A DNA stretch of 64,000 nucleotides. It comes from Styela clava. Its lineage: Eukaryota; Chordata; Ascidiacea; Stolidobranchia; Styelidae. The notes beneath the pieces are model-generated. The model was not told the DNA's origin, made no database searches, and worked only from the letters and a program-made list of their open reading frames with translations. Shown here piece after piece: positions 11,550-23,820 of this stretch (the first letter of the stretch is position 1; each line of letters begins with the position of its first letter). The translations under genes were made by a program, and so were the position numbers. The DNA is taken from contig NC_135262.1 in assembly GCF_964204865.1 (NCBI RefSeq), positions 8,990,001-9,054,000 on the forward strand. The letters run 5' to 3'.

Positions 11550-13992
11550 TGAACCAACAGAGTAGATCGACTTTGTCAGTCAATCATACGACCGAAAGTT
11601 TTATGGCTGTATATTATGATTGACTATGGTCTAACGCTAGAAGAGGCATTGTACATGACAAGTGAACAACAGCAGCAAAAGTAAGTCAGATTAAACTATG
11701 CAGGCAGCATATAACATGTTGGCAAACCCCGCCCTCACATCCAAATAAAAGTTGTGGTAATATAATTAAATATTATAGTAAGTGCAGTGTTTATTTTTTT
11801 GAAAGATCAGTTTTTTCAAATGTTAAAATAAATTACTCGATGTTTTGAAACAGAAATCCCACATCTGCCAACAAATTTTTCAAAATCGCCGATCTTCTGC
11901 ATTGCCTATCTCTAGAACTTGTATAGATAAGATTGGTTTTGAGCATATTGTGAGCATTCTTATGCAGTTGTATTGTTATTTCGAGGTAGCATAGCAACCA
12001 AAAATCCAAACATACAGCCTGAAATAGATCCCCCAAAAAGAGTCTCACAATCCAAAATAAATATCGACGCATTCTTGCTATAAAATGTGTATATTCAATC
12101 CCATAAAATAATTATACACACGTGGTAATATTCAAATTATCAAAGTTTTTGCATATTATATACATTTACTGGCATGTATTGATTTTGGCATAATTTCACC
12201 CAGTATTTTTCAAACTTCTCAAAGATCAAAACTGTAAATTTGGATGCGTGTGGCTTTTGTGTAATAAATGACTTGTGTAGAAATTCTTCATGACCGCAGA
12301 CATAAGTTCAAATCTATCAGTAAGATCACAAAAGAAATATATTTGGCAAATACCTGATATGTTTCAAGTATGATGTAACGAAAAACGTGCTGATTCATTC
12401 AACAGCAACTTTGGTGGGCTTCAGGAAATTCTATTCATTTCTGCATGTAGACGTATAAAAATTATTACACGATTTTTTGTTTGATATATTCGGCTTTGTT
12501 GATGCATGGATTGTGCCTCTATTTCTATATAAACAGGAATGTTTTACGCTGCGTCATCTCATCGACGAAATATTTTAAATGGTATATTCATCGTTGATTG
12601 TGTACATATGTACTATGAGCGATTATAACGGAAAAGTAATAAAATCCTGTTAATAGTTTACTAGACTGTTAAAAAATAATTTGCTACGAGTTGATCAAAC
12701 GAGTAAACTCGTTTACAGATTCCTATTTAACGAGATATCATTCTCTTAAACTACTGGTGAATTTAATGTATTTTGCATGCTTTTTAATGTAGAGAAATTT
12801 GACCCTAATCGTGACAAGGCATAGTGCCTACTCTTTTCACGGCGAAATAGGACGGATATTTATTTCGAATATTGATGGAATGCCGAATGCCCTATTTTGC
12901 CAAACCAACAACTTCTTTTTACCAATGCTGGAATGTTTTCAATTTTTGCATATATGTTGAGAAACTAAACGAGAGGTTACTAGTTTTAGGTAATCCAGTG
13001 TCCGATAACATAATCCTATTTAACACAGATTTGGAAAGAATCTGGGGGTTCTTGTTCAATGTATTTTTAGGTTTAGTGTGTATTGACTACGAGAAGTATG
13101 CAAGTGTTCAAGATATTTTCAAAGCTCGATTACGTGTCTCGAACTAATTTTATTGTATTCTGAATATCTTCGTGTTCTGTATTTCAAGTTTAGAAAAAAA
13201 ATGAGACACTGCTCATTTGTAAAATCAATTTCTCATGAGATGTCTCAAAAAATAAGCTACACAATCAGTATGTACATATAGTTGTTGTTTCAAGCGTTAT
13301 TTACTAAACTGTTCAGATATCAAGCTGTTTCCGTACAACGACGTGGGGAATTAGTTTCCTAGTAGAACAGAATCGTTAAAATAAAAGCAAATTGATTGAT
13401 CTCCTAAGACTTGTCTAATACATATATATCGATAGTAATTTTTGCGAGTCTCTATTTAAAAAGCATTAGTGTATCACATATTGAAAATTACGTCGTTCGT
13501 CAATATTATACGACAGCTTTCAACATCTAACACTTCAATAATCTTTAAAGTGCTATATAACAACAACTCTTGAACGTTATTATAACACAATATCATACTT
13601 TTCGGGAAGAGAAGTAAAGGCTGTAGTCATTAGAGATATAATCAAATCTCTGAAACATGGGAATGCATTCAAAAAGAGCGGATTAGTGAAGCGCAATAAG
13701 TCAGTTTTAGAATATTGAACGGGAAATAGGCAATTTTCGAAAATGTTATGATTCTAAGAACTGACAGTTTATATGATATTCATTTTCTAGCATGAAAGAT
13801 ATGATCCTCCGCAGACAATGCTAATACATGTTGGGAGTAACGACGGAATATAATATATGTTAGAGGTTGCGAGGCAGATAATTCTAATCGAAAAACACTT
13901 GTAAAACATTTGTTAAACATGCAGATTTAAACGGTGTACTTGAAATTCGTAAATAGTTTATTCGTTAGCAAACTAATTCAAGCAAGACAAAT

Positions 13993-15796
13993 ATGCCGGT
14001 TGAATTCTACTACTTGGCTATGAGCCCTCCATGTCGCGGAGTTTGGATGGTATTGGAAGCACTTGGTGTTGAGTATACTGACAAATTCATCAATATATTG
14101 AACCAGGAAAATAAAACTCCGGAATTTGCCAAAATCAACTGGAGACAAAAAATACCGGCAATCCGTGATGGGGATTTTGTATTAGGCGAAAGGTATGAAA
14201 CAAAGATGTTATCATTCAATAAAATGATTCATTGTCAGAATAAAATTTTCACAAAATGTTACTCTTATCAGCAATTTGAATCAGTTTGTATATTTCCAAG
14301 TTTCTACAATTGTGAAATTATGTTTATTATTTAAATGTATTGCTATTTTTATTATACATTATTTCAGTCGTGCAATCGCGACATATCTCTGTGAAGAGTA
14401 TGCTGCAAGAAACAACAAAACATCCATTTATCCGAATGACGCAAAGCTCAGAGCAAGAATCAACCAAATGCTTTATGTGGATGAAAATTGGAGTGAACAA
14501 CTCATGTCTTATATCGTAAGTAGTAAATTTACATCAATGGTCAAATTGGCTGGTAATTAACGCTGAATTAATTAATAATCGTAATTTGTCAATTTTTGAT
14601 TAATTGAGTTATATGAGCCCGGTATACAATCGAGTTACATGAACGCGGAGTATACCTACTGATATTTATTAACCCCGATACCTAAAGCACATAATGTCAT
14701 AGTATTTATCATGCTCCATGTGGAAGTCAAGGAAGCGTTTCCAATGTATTTGCGTAACTTTATAATGAAATATTGAGTGCACTCACCATGATTGCTTCAT
14801 ACCTATTATACCTACCGGGTGGTTATCCCCATTTGTGTCTGCTTTATTTGTTTTATAAGTAAATGTATATTGTGTGTAACACAAGTTTTGTACATGAATG
14901 TAACTTTCAGAATATAGGCGGAGTTGTAATGCGAGGAGAAAAGCCAAAAACAGAAAACGTTGACAAAGTGAAAGAGGTTCTGGGAGCTGTTGAGAAAGTA
15001 CTGAATGAGCGAAAATACATTGCTGCTGACCAACTCACCATTGCAGGTAATGCGGCGATTATTTCATTCTACGGGGGAAAATAAACAGTTTTTTCTTTAT
15101 GAAGTGGGGTTATGCTTTTACTGTCATACTTGATCATTCAATTTCAAAATCACTTCATATGTAGTAATATGTAGTTAACATTAACGTTTGATTGATCACA
15201 ATCTCCAGATGAAAATGTACTCTAGCATTGAAAGCATTTAAATATCTTATCGCAATATTTATATGGGAATATCTTTCAGATGTTACTTGGCTTATCTTTT
15301 CTTAAAAGTGTACCAACCCACATAGATGACAAGCCTTGTACTATAAGGTGAACCAGATTCGACAAAAAGGCAATTACCAAACACAATATACTAACAAATA
15401 TCAGTAACTGTATTAATACTTTAACTGTATCAATACAATGACTGCTAAAATCGAGTTAGAAAAAGTTCCAATATTCAAACGTTATTTGGTTATGTGATAT
15501 GACGAAAATAGATCTTCGATTCAATAAGAGGTACTACTTTGAACAAATTTAGTTATATAATGTGAATAAATATAGTTACAGTATGTAAACAAGGATTTTC
15601 AAACTCTACTCATTCTTCAGATTTTTTCGTGTACGTGACTGTGGGATTGCTTCAAATGACGGAATACAAAGAGTATGATGCGTATCCTAAACTTGTAGCA
15701 TGGCAGAAAACAATGTCAGAACTTCCATATCACAAGAAAACCTGCGAGGAACCTCTGGGGCAACTGGGAGCATTCTACAAATCAAAGCTTCAGTGA
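13993..15796 (+). CDS. Glutathione S-transferase, theta/delta-like (GST-C)
   Basis: Exons 13993-14192, 14368-14515, 14911-15046 and 15621-15796 join in phases 2, 0, 1 to 219 residues, a normal cytosolic GST length. The N-terminal domain shows FYYLAMSPPCRGVW with the serine expected to be catalytic. RQKIPAIRDGDF contains the cis-proline, and the canonical E-S-R-A-I is split at intron 1. The C-terminal domain ends in a typical AWQKTMSELPYHKKT segment. The start ATG is the only one that gives the family N-terminus. It is closer to GST-D than to GST-A/B. A poly(A) signal lies 40 bases after the stop. Expected role: detoxification or peroxide handling in the cytosol, from family membership. Confidence 0.95.
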
Positions 15797-15835
15797 TCGA
15801 CTCATGAAACTTGTCAGCATATTCTGAATTCTCAT

Positions 15836-15841
15836 AATAAA
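15836..15841 (+). terminator. Poly(A) signal of GST-C
   Basis: AATAAA 40 bases downstream of the stop codon. Confidence 0.65.
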
Positions 15842-17444
15842 ACTTTATAATACATATCAAACAATTTTGAACTTAATAAAACTCTTTTGATTCCACACAT
15901 CCTGTTTTAATGTAGCATACATGGTGTTGAAGTAGGGCGTGTATTCCGAATTGGCGTGAGTGGTAAGTGTTGCAACAGCCAGTTTTCATTGCCACACTTG
16001 AACAACCCTTGGATATATTTCAAACAACTAAATTACTAAACCTTACTATATGGTAACTTGGTGAGCGGTTCCACGGGTCGCGGTTTTTAAATGAAATCAG
16101 GGGAAATTGGTAAAAACAGATGCTCATACAGTTGTGGTCATCTCAAAAACTTTGTATATGTTTTGAAGCCTTCCCTTCAAAGGTCCTTAGTTTATATAAG
16201 CTACACCTCACAGCTGTGTATTAGAATTAAACATTCTTCAGACTTGACATTTTGGGACGGTCTCATGGATTAGATATAGTGTCGGACTTTGACGTTGCTT
16301 GAAGGGCACTGTAGGACACATGCGTACTATTTCGTTTACATCAATTTTGAGTTAGGCTTGATGTGGTAAATTCTCAAGCTTGCAACGTGGGGGTCAATTC
16401 CGGCAACGACATCGCATGGGATATTGGAACTACATAGTTGCTACATTACATTATGCAATTTGTTAATTCAGACATACATAGTTGGATATTATTCATTTTC
16501 TAAAGTACTGAGCACATTCCGGAAGAAATAACGAAAAGTAAATAAATTCACTCTTTAGTGAACAAAAACGCCTTTTAGCATGTAGTCATTTTGGTTAATC
16601 ATTTGTAAAATAAGCACATACCTTCATGACGATGCAATTTTTAAATGGGGCTTGTTCAATATTGGATGTATACCAGTAATTTCGTCTGTCACTGTGGTCA
16701 AATATTGATCATGCAACATCCTATGACAAAGCATTTTTAGCCGACCTTCGAAAGGCAACTATTATGAAACATACTGGTTTAGTATTTATTGGATGACTGC
16801 TGTTACGTACCACTCGGAAATATTTTTTTTCATTATCAAAATTTAAAATATATAAATTTTGCTATTCTAGACTTAAATATCTAACTTGAAGTATCTGAAT
16901 TTGATCAAACACTAAACGACATTTCTGACATGGAAAAACAAAATAGGCAGTGTGGTAGGAATGATAAAATAATACATTAAAATTACCTAGGCCTAGACTA
17001 GATGATTGGAATTTCTTTTTAAATATATTTATACTAGGCTACCTGTATTTGTATTAATTACTGCTATTATGTTTTTTTTTCATATAATTCACTAAAAACA
17101 AATGTTGACAATTCTATCAGAAACTTGAATGTGTTGCAAGATTGAGTTAGAGAATGCACTTCATATAATCAATAGTGGCAATCACAATTATAAACACAAT
17201 TTTTTTCGATTGCAACCTTAACAATACATAGGAAAAGAACTCGCAAGTAAAACATGTCTGATTTATCAAATACTCCAAATAAATCCCAGATATTTTTGTT
17301 TAATATTTGAAAATGAGATAAAGTAATTTCAAAGCTTATACAGTGCTCGAGTTACTCGGCAAAATTGCACAACATTAATGTCGATTGTAAAAAAGAACAC
17401 GTTTGGGTAAATACAGTCGAAAAGCAAACATTCGAAAAGAGACT

Positions 17445-17451
17445 TATAAAA
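17445..17451 (+). promoter_or_regulatory. TATA box candidate of GST-D
   Basis: TATAAAA sits 61 bases before the GST-D start codon. It would place transcription start near 17475 and leave a leader of about 40 bases. Confidence 0.45.
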
Positions 17452-17512
17452 GAAACATCGAATGTGCGCAAAGAACATTTACCCTTCGTAATTGCGCTTG
17501 CAGGTCATAACG

Positions 17513-19505
17513 ATGCCGATTGACTTTTATTACACCCCCTTAAGTCCACCGTGCAAAACTGTGTATATGGTCCTAGAGGAACTTGGACTAGAACATACAG
17601 ACCATGATTTGGATTTGAGGAAAGGTGAGCACAAAACTGCTCAATACGCTGAATTGAACCCAAGGCAAAAAGTCCCTGCACTACGCGATGATTCGCTAAT
17701 AGTTGGAGAGAGGTGAGTATTAGAATTTTAATATATTTTAAAACTGAATGTAATTTGGAAATATTGTGGAAAATCTAAATTAACTATTTTCCAAAGTGAA
17801 GTTTTAATAATTTTTTTTTGTTGTTAATTGAATCAATTACATCAGAAATAAATTGTATATGTTGTTGAATAAAAACAACAAAAAAAAATAAATATTTTTT
17901 TTACAGATTTTTGTCAGACCACAAAGATTACGTATTTTTATACTCAATTTGTATACATACGTATCGCTTGTGCCCAGAGTACATACGTTCAGCTGGTCGA
18001 TTACCAAGTACTGATGTATCTGGCAAAACCTTTAAAGTTGCTTTTGGGCCCATTCATATCAAAATAAGCGGACCTCATGAAATATGCGCACCAAGATGGC
18101 GCACAACCTGAACTCATGTTGTGTACCAGGTTAGGGTTCAGGTTGTGCGACATCTTGGTGCGCATACTTCAGGAGTACCAAATAAGCAAATGATCAACTT
18201 TGAACTTGGCGTGATTATAACAATCAATTTCAAATATGTTTTATTTTTTTACCAACCCCATATGCGTCATATTTTATTTTGCTCCGCTTTTCTTTCTCTA
18301 AGTGGTATTTCTAGGTTGATATTACCGCATAAGTCCAAAATGAGCATCACATTTTACTATAACCATATAAGAATTAAATACATTGCTATTATTGTTGTGA
18401 TCTGTTAAATTTTCATTTAAATGTTTCAGTCGAGCTATTGCTTGCTATCTATGCAACGAATACGGAGCGATGAAGAACAAGAAAAATCTTTATCCGACAG
18501 ATCCACGAACACGAGCAAAAGTTGATCAAATGCTTTACATTGATGTTGATTGGTGGGAAAGTATAGTATCCTACGTGGTAAGTTTCGACGTTGGCAAAAA
18601 CTCGACATTCAATATATTTTTTAAGTGGCACAGAAAGCAGAGCACAGTGAACTCACTGTAAGATATATACCCGAATCTTTGCGTTTTTTTGAGCAATCAA
18701 AGAAACCCAAATTAAAGGAATTAAAATTTAATTATAGTAGCATTAACCCTTTATATCACTCTGTTCTGCTCCTGCGTTTGATGAGCTAGATTAAAAAAAC
18801 TGATTTTAGGACACGATTCTGCATAGAAGAGCAAAGCTGCAGTGTACTGATATGTACGTTTGGTGCATTGTTATATTTAAACTTTAGATAGTTTACACAC
18901 TAAAATGTTCAAATGTTCACTTTATTACTATCATTGTTTCTTAGAATGTTCGAGGAGTTTTTCTGCGGAATGAAAAAACTAAAGTCGAAAATGTTGGCAA
19001 CGTCACCGACGTTCTTGCAGCTTGTAATAAAATTTTGTCTGAGAAGAAATACATTGCCGCTGATCATTTGACAATCGCAGGTAATAAATAAGTTAACTTG
19101 TTTGATCCAGTCCAATTTGAGTAAAACATATACCAATTTGATATATAGACATAGACAATAAAACCTAATTTTATTGCCCGCTTAGCGGCTTCAAATCCAA
19201 ATGCACTTCCAGTACAACACATGGTATATATATATCGAAAAGTTTGAATTGTTTCACATTTATTTTACAAAATAACAAAATTCAATAAATCATGACGCTA
19301 ATCTTCGTGTTTTATTTTTTATTTAGACTTTGCTATTTACAACACATTATCGCTGCTCAACATAACGAATTTCAATGACTACGATGCATATCCCAAAGTC
19401 GTATCTTGGAAGAAAACAATTTCACAACTTCCATATCACAAAAAAATCTGCGAGGAGCCGGAGCAAAAGTTTAGAGCATTATATCTGTCCAAACTTGAAG
19501 AATAA
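17513..19505 (+). CDS. Glutathione S-transferase, theta/delta-like (GST-D)
   Basis: Exons 17513-17712, 18430-18577, 18945-19080 and 19327-19505 give 220 residues with phases 2, 0, 1. The start is the ATG of MPIDFYYTPLSPPC; the upstream in-frame TTG at 17492 has no support. Marks are SPPC with the catalytic serine, KGEHKTAQYAELNPRQKVPA with the cis-proline, and E-S-R-A-I. The C-terminal domain has a tandem W-W near the end of exon 2 and ends SKLEE. Intron 1 carries a complete foldback MITE (18079-18170). Two AATAAA signals follow (19528, 19550). Its closest relative here is GST-C. Confidence 0.95.
18079..18170. mobile_element. Foldback MITE, copy 4 (in GST-D intron 1)
   Basis: Two 34-base arms (18079-18112 and 18137-18170) are inverted repeats differing at two positions. 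The left arm runs from GAAATATGCGCACCAAG to CACAACCTGAA and the right arm is its complement. The 24-base centre contains GTACCAGGTTAGGG, also seen in the 9.4 kb copy. It lies wholly inside an intron and does not touch splice sites. Confidence 0.8.
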
Positions 19506-19527
19506 ACTTATAAGCTTCGATTATATA

Positions 19528-19533
19528 AATAAA
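19528..19533 (+). terminator. Poly(A) signal of GST-D
   Basis: AATAAA 23 bases after the stop; a second one at 19550-19555. Confidence 0.6.
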
Positions 19534-20719
19534 CGCGTAATTTAAGAGTAATAAACTTTGAATGACAGTGCTATTGTTAAATTTACTCAAATTTACCAAA
19601 ATGCTAACAACATCTAAAAGGAATAATTTAGTATTTTGGAGAAAATTTTAATTTTTTTGAAATTGTATGTCAATTAATTAAATAATGTATCATTTTTAAC
19701 GTATATAAAATAATAATAATATGTTAAAAAAAATTTTTTGAAGGAAAGTACAATATCAAACAATTACAGTGTACTCTGAATAATACTACAGTAGCGTACC
19801 TCAGTCGTCCGCTCAATGCCCTACACACGTTCGCTTGCTTATAACGTCAGGAAGTTGATCGACTCAGAAGTTAATCTAGTCCAGTGTTGAGATGTTGACA
19901 GTGAATAGATAACAGTGTGCGTGCCCGTATTATGCACTGAAAATGAATCATCAGCAGCAGATGTTTTGTCAATTTTAGACTAATATTAGAAATAAGTTAA
20001 AAGACCAATATATATCAACACACGATTAGATATGTCTTTCGATATATTATACACCAAATTATCAAAAATGTTGATTGCGTTGTAAATTGCAAAACTGACG
20101 GCTTTAGATCGATTTTGAATTCAGCAACAAAAATTTCAATTTTAATAAAAATTCAACATTCGGACCTTATCAATTGGAAATCCTCTTTCATGAAATCGCA
20201 TTAATTCAGGAAAATTATAGTATGATTCAAAGTTCTAAACCGCATGCAAAGCTTTGACAAATTTTAATGAAGGACACTATGGCAGATAACCCCGAGTTTT
20301 GGAATATTTAACCGCTAAATACTGAATATGAATAAATCAAAATATGCTGATGTTCCTGAGACTGAAGTCACGAATAAAACTCTTTGGAAATTACTAACAC
20401 AGGAGGGACTGAAAATTGTGTGCCACTTGTGTCTAATTGTTTTGCATTCCACAATCGGCTTAAAAACATGCTCTTATTTTTTCAAGTTAGTGCGATTTCA
20501 TCGAAGAGGTCATACAAGTTTGAGGGAAGCCTGCCGTTAGGTTAAATTCTGCAAGTTTCAATTTCTGGATTTGCCACTGATGAATTTAAAAACGGTGGGA
20601 AGTCGATTGTTTTGCGAGTTACAACGTAATCTACATTTAAGGTGGTGATAAGGTGGTGTCGGTATGATAACTATAACTTATTTTTTTCCGATATTAGTTC
20701 GAAAACTTAAAAGAATGGG

Positions 20720-21960
20720 GCACTGCTCTCCGGCCTTCCTATCCACCTCTGCTGATATGTTGGCAGTGACAAGCTTTTCTATACTCGACTCGCCTCTCTC
20801 AGCATACATAATTTGGGTCCACTTTCCTATCTCCATCATATTTCATTTCCCCAACCATTGCCCTATCCTCTAAGTCGTTCTAATCTCTCAGCTGTCCTAT
20901 CCGACTTCTCGCCCAACTTCTCTGTTCCTTCATGTTTCCTATCCTTGAACCGCTGCGCTCTTCAGCAACTACCATATCCGCTGCCCACTTACTTTCTTTC
21001 TGGAACTACTTTCAGCCTGCTTTTTACAGGAATACGATCCACAAGCATTTCCTGCCAATTCGTCAGTACAAATAGGTACCGCTGAGTAGAGGTACTACTC
21101 TACAAAATGTAGTAACATGATGTAATCAGATCATGTTCCAGTAGCATAGCAAGTTAACAGTAGCAAGGTTTAAAGCTACAAATTATAGTGGTCGAATACC
21201 ATTTGAGATTCCAGAAAATAAGCCTGCATTAACTGGCTCGACAAATGATGTAAATAGGACGCCATTTTCAAATTTAAAACATTTATCATCATATATCCTC
21301 AACGAGATATAAATTTGTTTCAAACTTAACTATAACCCTAATAACATCTCACAAAGTCATTCAACCTTATGGGCATGTTTCATCGACATACGTTGAAATG
21401 ATCTCATTGGCATAGTTGGGCCATATAACACATGGAAGTTAGCATAAACGTAGACTAAAAAGGCTAGATGTAAGGATCGGAACGTTGGCGAGGAGCGGCT
21501 GGGATTGGGTCTGAGACGGAGGTAACGAGGCGATATGGTGCGGTGGGTTGAGGTTAGGAGGTTGCGGGCGGTAGGAGACTGCAGGAGGACTCGAGAGAGA
21601 AGGGGTGCTAGGTATAAGGCGATGGATCGAGGATGGGAAAGATGAGAATAGGTAGGACAGTGGGTGGAGGCTAAGGCAGAGAGGGGAGGAGCGTTGGACC
21701 GAGGAGTAGAAAGGTTGATTAGGGTGAGGCAGTGTGGGTCGTGGCTAGGAAAAAAAGCTGAAGGAACTCTTCGACCCTCTCAGCATTTCTTCTAATTAGT
21801 CCTCAACTCACTAACTACTGCAACTACACTATCCCCCTCAGCTTTCCCATCTACATCCCTTTATATTTTTCCTGTCCAACAACTTCCCACATTCCTAATC
21901 ACCTGTCCTAGCCCAAGCCACTACTACCCTATCCGCATCCAAATATCCTATGGTCCTCAG
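20720..21960. repeat. Strand-asymmetric purine/pyrimidine block
   Basis: The + strand is strongly C/T-rich at about 20720-21010 (words such as CCTATCC, CTCTC, CTTTCCTATC). It turns strongly G/A-rich at about 21480-21750 (GGAGG, GAGAGAAGGGG, GGTAGGAGAC), then C/T-rich again at 21770-21960. GC content is well above the flanks. The R-rich part resembles a degenerate reverse complement of the Y-rich parts. It may be a degenerate satellite or an imperfect foldback; I could not define a repeat unit. Confidence 0.5.
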
Positions 21961-23820
21961 CCTTCCTATTTTATTTTATAAATTACACCATCGTTTTTTG
22001 TTCGTTTTGAATGTGCCCCAGTGCCTGTCCGAATGTGCCCCACAAGTGTACCCCAGTGGGACACTTGACAGACGTTTTTTAAAGCATTTCAGTGAAAAGT
22101 TGTGTGTTGCTAGGGAATTTCTTAGTCGACGAATAAATACTACATTTACCCCTTTCTGCATTAGCCCCGCAAACCGAAATGAATGTGTAGAATATAGGGC
22201 TCAAAATATGCAAAAGAAAAAGTCCCAACCTTCCCTACTTTACCCTATTGTGCTTAGCACATCAGCTGTATTGGTATGGATGTAGCTTGAATACTTAGTC
22301 AGTTTAAATGACTGATTTCGAGAAATGGATAAAATGTCATTTTTATTGTGTATTGTATTTTGAATAAATTATTGCAATAGAACATGGGCACTTTCGTTGT
22401 TTTCATAAAACTTTAGTTTGAGGCTTAGTTTATTTTCAAAAAGAATAAATTTGACTGAATAATAGATTGTAAATTGTTGACAAAAATTGCTTTATTTCAT
22501 CCAGCTTGAGTATATGTTTACAGTTTTTTTTTTCGAATAATTCTCCATTTTTTTCTAATCGCATTCGACACCATGGTTAGTGTGTACGGTAATGAACACT
22601 ACGCTTATTATAGATTTCAAATTAAAACTTAGTTAACTATATAAAAGCACAGACAAAAAAAATGTTCTCACCTCCTTGATATTTAGGCTATTTTATTCTC
22701 TATAATAGTATACGGTGTTGTGCAAAGTTTGTTATAAATTTAGAAAAAATCAAAGCCCAGCTGTAAAAATACTATTGTGAATACGCTAGTGGGCGCAAAA
22801 CATCTACCGTGATATACATTGCGTGTGTGCCCTTTATGCGCGATAAACAGATGCGTAACTATCCAAATATCAAATAGGCATAGAACATAGGTTACATTTA
22901 AATTATATTTTTGGACACGTAGTGGACATAACGATCGTTTCAATATTATGTTGTTGTTGTTCTTGTTCTTTGACACGTTTTTAAAAAGTCGCTTTTCTCT
23001 TCGAATACTGGACCAATTGCTTTGAAATTTTCAGTGGTTAAAGATTAATTTTTTCGCTAGAAGGCTATTACTTTTATTTATTTCAAAATTTTGCGTGAAT
23101 TCTATGACATTTGATATTTCGTCTAAAATTTTGCTGTATTATTTTTTATCCATGGGAACACGGATTTTAGTCAGTGTCATGACTGGCTGTACGTTTTGAT
23201 TCTGCAAAATTCTTGCTATTGGAAATTCAGAACTTTTTTGAGGGTACCGGTAGCGTCAAAGGTACCGGTAAGGACTGATTCGCTCTGGTCTAACGTGTCC
23301 ATATATTTGTGCGTAGCTCTCTTGTTTTATTTACGAATATTGTTAGACCAAGAAATATTTTTATATTTGAGTTTTGCCGTCCATCACGTGGTTAAAGTAT
23401 AAATAGGGCTTGTCAGACAAAACAATGGTCAGGTACGTTCTACATATCACGTTATCTTATGTGAGATTCTAAGCCCAATTTTATTTGGCAAAATATATTA
23501 TATTTAAAACCCTTAAAAAAAATTTTTATTCTTATATTTCTCTAAATAAATTTGTATTTTGTTATTCTCAAATTAACGATATTTCAGGATAACTACACTC
23601 CAAGAATACCACCCTGCAGCTTTCATACCACATGGTTGTAAATTATAAATCAATTTCACCATAAAATGCCATCCAATTTATTTGTATTCATATGAAATCG
23701 ACTAATAATTCTAAACGAGGTTTTCAAATTATATAATTAAATATATATATATTTATAAAATTCACGAGATAGCAGGAAGTTCACAATTTCTTACAAAAAG
23801 GTGTTAAAATAGATTATAAA

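Larger units (their letters stand above)
6447..13992. other. 7.5 kb gene-poor stretch between GST-B and GST-C
   Basis: No intact gene recognised. It contains a GST exon 1 relic (10636-10811), two related foldback elements in opposite orientation (7085-7345 and 9349-9595), a third foldback copy (11442-11549) and a D element (9964-10284). Open frames near 7.65-8.17, 8.97-9.25 and 12.87-13.15 kb show no recognised motifs; the last carries faint GST-like words and is treated under rejected items. Confidence 0.6.
15797..17512. other. Intergenic stretch GST-C to GST-D
   Basis: Apart from the poly(A) signal after GST-C and a TATA-like box before GST-D, I see no gene or repeat with recognisable structure here. 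Confidence 0.5.
19506..23820. other. 4.3 kb intergenic stretch GST-D to GST-E
   Basis: No gene found. GST-D and GST-E converge on this interval. Its centre is the purine/pyrimidine-asymmetric block listed next. The longest open frames (20813-21085, 21950-22285) lie in or beside that block and have low-complexity, non-conserved-looking translations. Confidence 0.5.

Noticed and set aside
12872-13147. Open frame with GST-like words (EKLNERLLVLG, VCIDYEKYASVQ)
   Set aside because: It could be a decayed GST exon 3 and 4, but the match is short and splice sites are absent. Too weak to list as a pseudogene, unlike the exon 1 relic at 10.64 kb.
21950-22285. 111-codon + strand frame
   Set aside because: Partly in the pyrimidine-rich block; overlapping minus frame of similar quality; no recognisable domain.
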